DNA from: JAIVJN01 sp036732565
GTDB taxonomy: Bacteria > Acidobacteriota > Vicinamibacteria > Vicinamibacterales > UBA2999
Assembly (NCBI GenBank): GCA_036732565.1
Contig: DAINCF010000355.1
Location: forward strand, 1-7,516
Reading direction: 5' to 3'
Length of the DNA stretch: 7,516 nt
Positions within the stretch are counted from its first letter, which is position 1. Every line of letters begins with the position of its first letter. Below, in pieces: positions 4,859 through 7,516 of the stretch. The notes under the pieces were generated by a model. It did not search any database. It was not told where the DNA came from and saw nothing but the letters and a program-made list of their open reading frames with translations. The position numbers and the translations under genes are program-made.

Positions 4859-5626
4859 ATGGATGTCGGTGCGCACCTGCGCAGCGCGCGTGAGCGTCGG
4901 GCCCAGACGCTGGAACAGGTGTCGGAGGCAACCAAGCTGTCGACAGCCACGCTCCGGCTGATCGAGCGCAACCAGTGGGAGCGCCTGCCGGGCGGGCTTC
5001 TCACCAGAGGGCATCTTCGCGCCTACGCCCGCGTCGTCGGCGTCGATCCAGAAGACGTCGTCCATGAATACCTGAGTCAGCTGCCGCCTGAGGCGCCTGC
5101 TGCGTCGCGGCGGCCCGCGCCGCTCGTCGACCCGGCGCCGTCCGTGCATCCGCTCCCGATTGCGGTCATCGGGCTCGCGCTCGCCTACGGAACGTACAGC
5201 TGGCTGAGTCGAGCACCCGCGCCAATCGTCATGTTACCTCCCGCCATGGAGGCGCCTGCCGTCAGCGAGCGCCCCCTCGACCAGCCTGCCGCGTCGGACC
5301 CAATGCCCGCGATCGATCGGGTCGAACCGCGCCTCTTGCTCGAGATCGACGCCACCGGGCCCTGCTGGCTGTCCGCGAGAGCCGACGGGCAGCTGGTGGT
5401 GTATCGGCTGCTCGCGCCAGGGGAAGGGGTGACGGTGGCAGCGAACGCCGAGCTCCTGCTTCGCGTCGGCAATCCTGGAAGCTTCAGATACACGCTGAAC
5501 GGCGTGTCGGGGCGTTCGCTGGGCGATGGTCAGTACCCGGTCACGGTGACGATCACGGCGGCCAACGTCGAGAGCTTCCTCGCCGGCGATAACGAGACCG
5601 GCGCATCGTCGCGGTTCGCGCCTTAG
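4859..5626 (+). CDS. rodZ: RodZ-like protein: helix-turn-helix, one membrane helix, DUF4115
   Basis: I chose the ATG at 4859 (255 residues) over an upstream in-frame ATG at 4700. The latter would add 53 residues of no family character and overlap the divergent gene, whereas MDVGAHLRSARERRAQTLEQ is the usual family beginning. Residues 4-75 form the RodZ-type helix-turn-helix (EQVSEATKLSTATLRLIERNQWERLPGG, then LLTRGHLRAYARVVGVDPEDVV). One membrane helix follows (about 99-116, LPIAVIGLALAYGTYSWL), then a Pro/Ala-rich linker (117-155) and a DUF4115 beta domain (about 158-240, with LLLEIDATGPCWLSARADGQ and LLLRVGNPGSFRYTLNG). In RodZ the N-terminal domain binds MreB on the cytoplasmic side and the C-terminal part lies in the periplasm, coordinating cell shape. 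The protein is shorter than E. coli RodZ (337 residues), and no mre or rod gene is in the window. It could be a RodZ paralogue with another role. Confidence 0.85.
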   Translation: MDVGAHLRSARERRAQTLEQVSEATKLSTATLRLIERNQWERLPGGLLTRGHLRAYARVVGVDPEDVVHEYLSQLPPEAPAASRRPAPLVDPAPSVHPLPIAVIGLALAYGTYSWLSRAPAPIVMLPPAMEAPAVSERPLDQPAASDPMPAIDRVEPRLLLEIDATGPCWLSARADGQLVVYRLLAPGEGVTVAANAELLLRVGNPGSFRYTLNGVSGRSLGDGQYPVTVTITAANVESFLAGDNETGASSRFAP

Positions 5627-5644
5627 GCTGGGCCAGAACCGCCG

Positions 5645-5659
5645 CGGCGAGTCTCGCCG
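5645..5659. terminator. Short hairpin between the convergent RodZ-like and membrane-protein genes
   Basis: CGGCGA (5645-5650) and TCGCCG (5654-5659) form a 6-bp stem with a GTC loop, 18 bp past the RodZ-like stop and 43 bp before the facing stop at 5702. It is the only compact hairpin I found in this 75-bp convergent spacer. There is no T tract, so its role as terminator is tentative. Confidence 0.35.
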
Positions 5660-5701
5660 TAGCGCAGGGCGCGAAGGCGGCACCTGACGCGTCACCTCAC
5701 C

Positions 5702-6400
5702 TCACACGTGCGGCAACTGGTCGGGACCTCCCGGTGGTTCCTGTCCCTGCCGTTCGAGCGAGGCCTTGACGAGATCCTTGGACCCAAGACCGACCGCGAG
5801 AGCCAATGCCAGCACAATGCCGCCAAACAGGATGCCGAACGCGAGGGGCAAAATCTGTCGCCCGATGCCCAGGTGTTGTAGCGCCATCGTCCACGCCAGG
5901 ACCAGCACGAGCCACTTGACGCCGAGGCTCAGCAGCCTGGCTTGCGGGAGCTGCAGGTTGACAGCACCGATCAACACCGAGCGCGCGAGATAGCGGGCGA
6001 GACCCGACCCAAGCACCAGGATGACGAGCGCTGCCAGAACATCCGGGATGTAGCCGAATATGCGTCGGGCGAACGCTTCCGGCAGCGCGGCATCGAGCGC
6101 GCTCAGGCTGACGAGCAAGCCCGCCAGCATGATCAGCCACATCACGATGCGGGCGAGAACCATCGACGGACTGCCCATCGCCGACCAATCCGCAAGTGCG
6201 CCCAGGCCCAGCTGCTCGGCCCGCTGATCGAACTGCAGGCCTCGCAGCGCGCGAAGCACGAGGGCGCGCGCAAAGAGGGCGAGCACAAAGGCCACCAGGA
6301 GAATGACGAGAAGACCGACGAGTCCTGGCAGAAAGCCCGCGATGTTCTCCACGGTTGCCAACGCGGCGCGGCTCAGCATGTTCTGCACGTCTGCCAACAT
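5702..6400 (-). CDS. Conserved-TM-helix membrane protein, mechanosensitive-channel-like (CmpX-type)
   Basis: From the ATG at 6400 this is a 232-residue inner-membrane protein with about five hydrophobic helices: 20-48 (FLPGLVGLLVILLVAFVLALF), 78-103, 117-140 (IPDVLAALVILVLGSGLARYLA), 158-178 and 182-205 (LPLAFGILFGGIVLALALAVGLG). The repeated helix followed by GLG-S/G-K/R-D (GLGSKDLVK, 204-212) is typical of the conserved TM helix family found in MscS relatives and in Pseudomonas CmpX. The MscS cytoplasmic beta domain is absent, so channel gating cannot be assumed. A longer reading from 6478 would overlap the upstream gene by 46 bp. The start at 6400 has a good Shine-Dalgarno and begins with MLADVQNMLSRA, normal for the family. 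It follows the glycosyltransferase gene after 32 bp on the same strand, so co-transcription is likely, possibly for osmotic stress. Confidence 0.82.
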   Translation of the reverse strand: MLADVQNMLSRAALATVENIAGFLPGLVGLLVILLVAFVLALFARALVLRALRGLQFDQRAEQLGLGALADWSAMGSPSMVLARIVMWLIMLAGLLVSLSALDAALPEAFARRIFGYIPDVLAALVILVLGSGLARYLARSVLIGAVNLQLPQARLLSLGVKWLVLVLAWTMALQHLGIGRQILPLAFGILFGGIVLALALAVGLGSKDLVKASLERQGQEPPGGPDQLPHV

Positions 6401-6406
6401 TGAGTG

Positions 6407-6413
6407 CCTCTTT
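6407..6413 (-). promoter_or_regulatory. Ribosome-binding site that sets the membrane-protein start
   Basis: AAAGAGG on the minus strand lies 6 bases before the ATG at 6400. The longer candidate start at 6478 falls inside the upstream glycosyltransferase gene and would make an implausible extra 26-residue polar N-terminus. This site supports the shorter protein. Confidence 0.6.
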
Positions 6414-6432
6414 CCTGGAAGCGCAACGAGTC

Positions 6433-7516
6433 TCACCGCCGAAGTTTGGCCGGCTTGAAGCGCTCGGGCCAACGCCACTGCGAGATCAGGTACGGTTTGT
6501 CAGCCTCGAACGCCAAGCAGAGCTGCTCGAGCCGCGCCTCGGCCGCCTCGAGCGGCGCGTCACCCATCTCGTGGACGAACGACGCAAACCACCCGAGATA
6601 GAGCGGTGTCAGCGCGCGCAAGAGGTGATCGCGCGCAATCGCCCGCTGCCGATATCCGACCGCGAAGTCATACACCGTTCTCGCCCACAGGCCATCAGGC
6701 ACGCGGAACCCGTCGAGCGGTGCGGCGGCGACGCGACGCCATTGGAGGATCGCCGCCGGCGGCAGTATTTCCGCCCACACATCCTGCAGCTCGCGGGAAC
6801 CCAACCTGTAGGAATCGGCGACGGCTGCCGCGTCGACTTCCGGCGCCGCGGGTGACGCCCTCGACGTCCCAATCTGCGGAACGGGATGTCCGCTGCGCAC
6901 GCGCTGCCAGAACGACGCCCGTCGTTCCATGTCCGCGAAGAGATACCCCACGACCTGCGAGACGGTCGTGCCCAGATCCAAGCCAGGTCGTTCGCTCGGC
7001 CGCGGACCGAGAGCGGCCTGTCCGACGCGGAATCCCGTCGACGCCGCCGTTGCGGACAACCACAGGTCGATGCCGGTCTGGCCGGCGGTCGTCTCCCAGA
7101 TTGGATCGGGCAAGACGGCTTCTATCAGACGTGACGAGCATCCGACGTCCGCGCCGATCGGTGCGCGGAGCTGAACGCCGTAGAGCGCGCGGAACATCGG
7201 ATAGACGAGGCCGTGGACGAGCGCGCCCGCAAAGGGATGGCGCTCGTACACGGGCGCGACCAAGTCGAGCTCCTCCATCAGCAGCGCCTGCGTCAGGTGA
7301 CGGAGCCCGAGCGGCCAGCCACCGGTGCGCGGATCGACGATGGCACAGGCCCGGGCGCCGAGCTGACGGGCGTCATCCAGGATTGCGCGCATGGCCCGCG
7401 CCCGACCGGCCATCCCGTGATAGGGGACGTCGAGCGCATCGCTCGGCTGGAGCGCGTAGCGCACCTCGGCCAGCGCCCCGCGTGACTCGCCGGCGGCGCC
7501 GAGCTGTGGCAGACCG
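6433..7516 (-). CDS. Glycosyltransferase resembling glucosylglycerate / glucosyl-3-phosphoglycerate synthases (N-terminus outside window)
   Basis: The frame is open to the window edge with no stop, and the usual GT-A nucleotide-binding start is not seen, so the gene continues rightwards. A GTG at 7464 is in frame but is probably internal. Counting residues from that GTG, the matches to this GT-A family are VPYHGMAGRARAMRAILDDARQLGARACAIVD (13-44), LDLVAPVYERHPFAGALVHGLVYPMFRALYG (66-96), the acceptor-side PIGADVGCS (102-110), IWETTAGQTGIDLWLSATA (122-140) and LGTTVSQVVGYLFADMERR (164-182). Related enzymes make the compatible solutes glucosyl- or mannosylglycerate from a nucleotide sugar. Two oddities: where relatives have a VVDADLRS-type metal motif, this protein has IVDPRTGG (second Asp replaced by Arg46), and the His after the ALG motif is not evident (ALGPRPSERP). 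Substrate is uncertain and activity may be altered. It heads an operon with the channel-like membrane protein. Confidence 0.7.
   Translation of the reverse strand, partial: GLPQLGAAGESRGALAEVRYALQPSDALDVPYHGMAGRARAMRAILDDARQLGARACAIVDPRTGGWPLGLRHLTQALLMEELDLVAPVYERHPFAGALVHGLVYPMFRALYGVQLRAPIGADVGCSSRLIEAVLPDPIWETTAGQTGIDLWLSATAASTGFRVGQAALGPRPSERPGLDLGTTVSQVVGYLFADMERRASFWQRVRSGHPVPQIGTSRASPAAPEVDAAAVADSYRLGSRELQDVWAEILPPAAILQWRRVAAAPLDGFRVPDGLWARTVYDFAVGYRQRAIARDHLLRALTPLYLGWFASFVHEMGDAPLEAAEARLEQLCLAFEADKPYLISQWRWPERFKPAKLRR

Overview
The window is GC-rich and densely packed with bacterial genes. It most resembles Acidobacteriota, possibly the Vicinamibacteria-type lineages. That placement rests on gene-family flavour only: a small secreted protein with a VPFPFVVNEEVLPAGQY-type core, a DUF3300 protein with a Phe-His-Gly-Gly tail, and a short RodZ-like protein starting MDVGAHLRSARE. 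There is no rRNA, tRNA or marker gene to confirm it. I see no mobile element, CRISPR array or RNA gene.

Left part (1-2135), minus strand. A sigma-54 activator (146-1531) has an intact AAA+ core but a receiver-like N-terminus lacking its phosphorylation residues. About 250 bp upstream is a small secreted-protein gene (1778-2135), broken by one extra base in a run of five A/T pairs; removing one base restores a 118-residue product. A divergent promoter region (2136-2329) separates it from the next block.

Middle part (2330-3772), plus strand. Two exported proteins lie in tandem: a DUF3300 protein ending in a Gly/His/Phe-rich tail, then a small PEGA-domain protein whose mature N-terminus has the same Gly/His/Phe composition. 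The 99-bp spacer holds two hairpins, one very strong, just before the second ribosome-binding site. They look like a cell-envelope pair.

Next (3781-5626) is a divergent pair. On the minus strand is a cytoplasmic ankyrin-repeat protein fused to an FKBP-type prolyl isomerase domain whose active site is partly lost. On the plus strand is a RodZ-like protein (HTH, one membrane helix, DUF4115). Their 109-bp spacer has short AT-rich -10-like boxes unusually close to both start codons.

Right part (5702-7516), minus strand. A putative two-gene operon comprises a glycosyltransferase resembling glucosylglycerate / glucosyl-phosphoglycerate synthases, cut by the window edge, followed by a five-helix membrane protein of the conserved-TM-helix / mechanosensitive-channel-like (CmpX-like) family. 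Together they suggest osmotic adaptation, but this is inference.

The convergent gene ends and tandem spacers carry GC-rich hairpins with no following T tract (positions 86, 1705, 3173, 3204, 3801 and 5645). Only the hairpin at 15-34 is followed by a T-rich stretch. No complete novel defence or metabolic system is visible. The points most worth a second look are the ankyrin-FKBP fusion, the glycosyltransferase with an altered metal motif beside a channel-like protein, the frameshifted secreted protein, and the DUF3300/PEGA pair.
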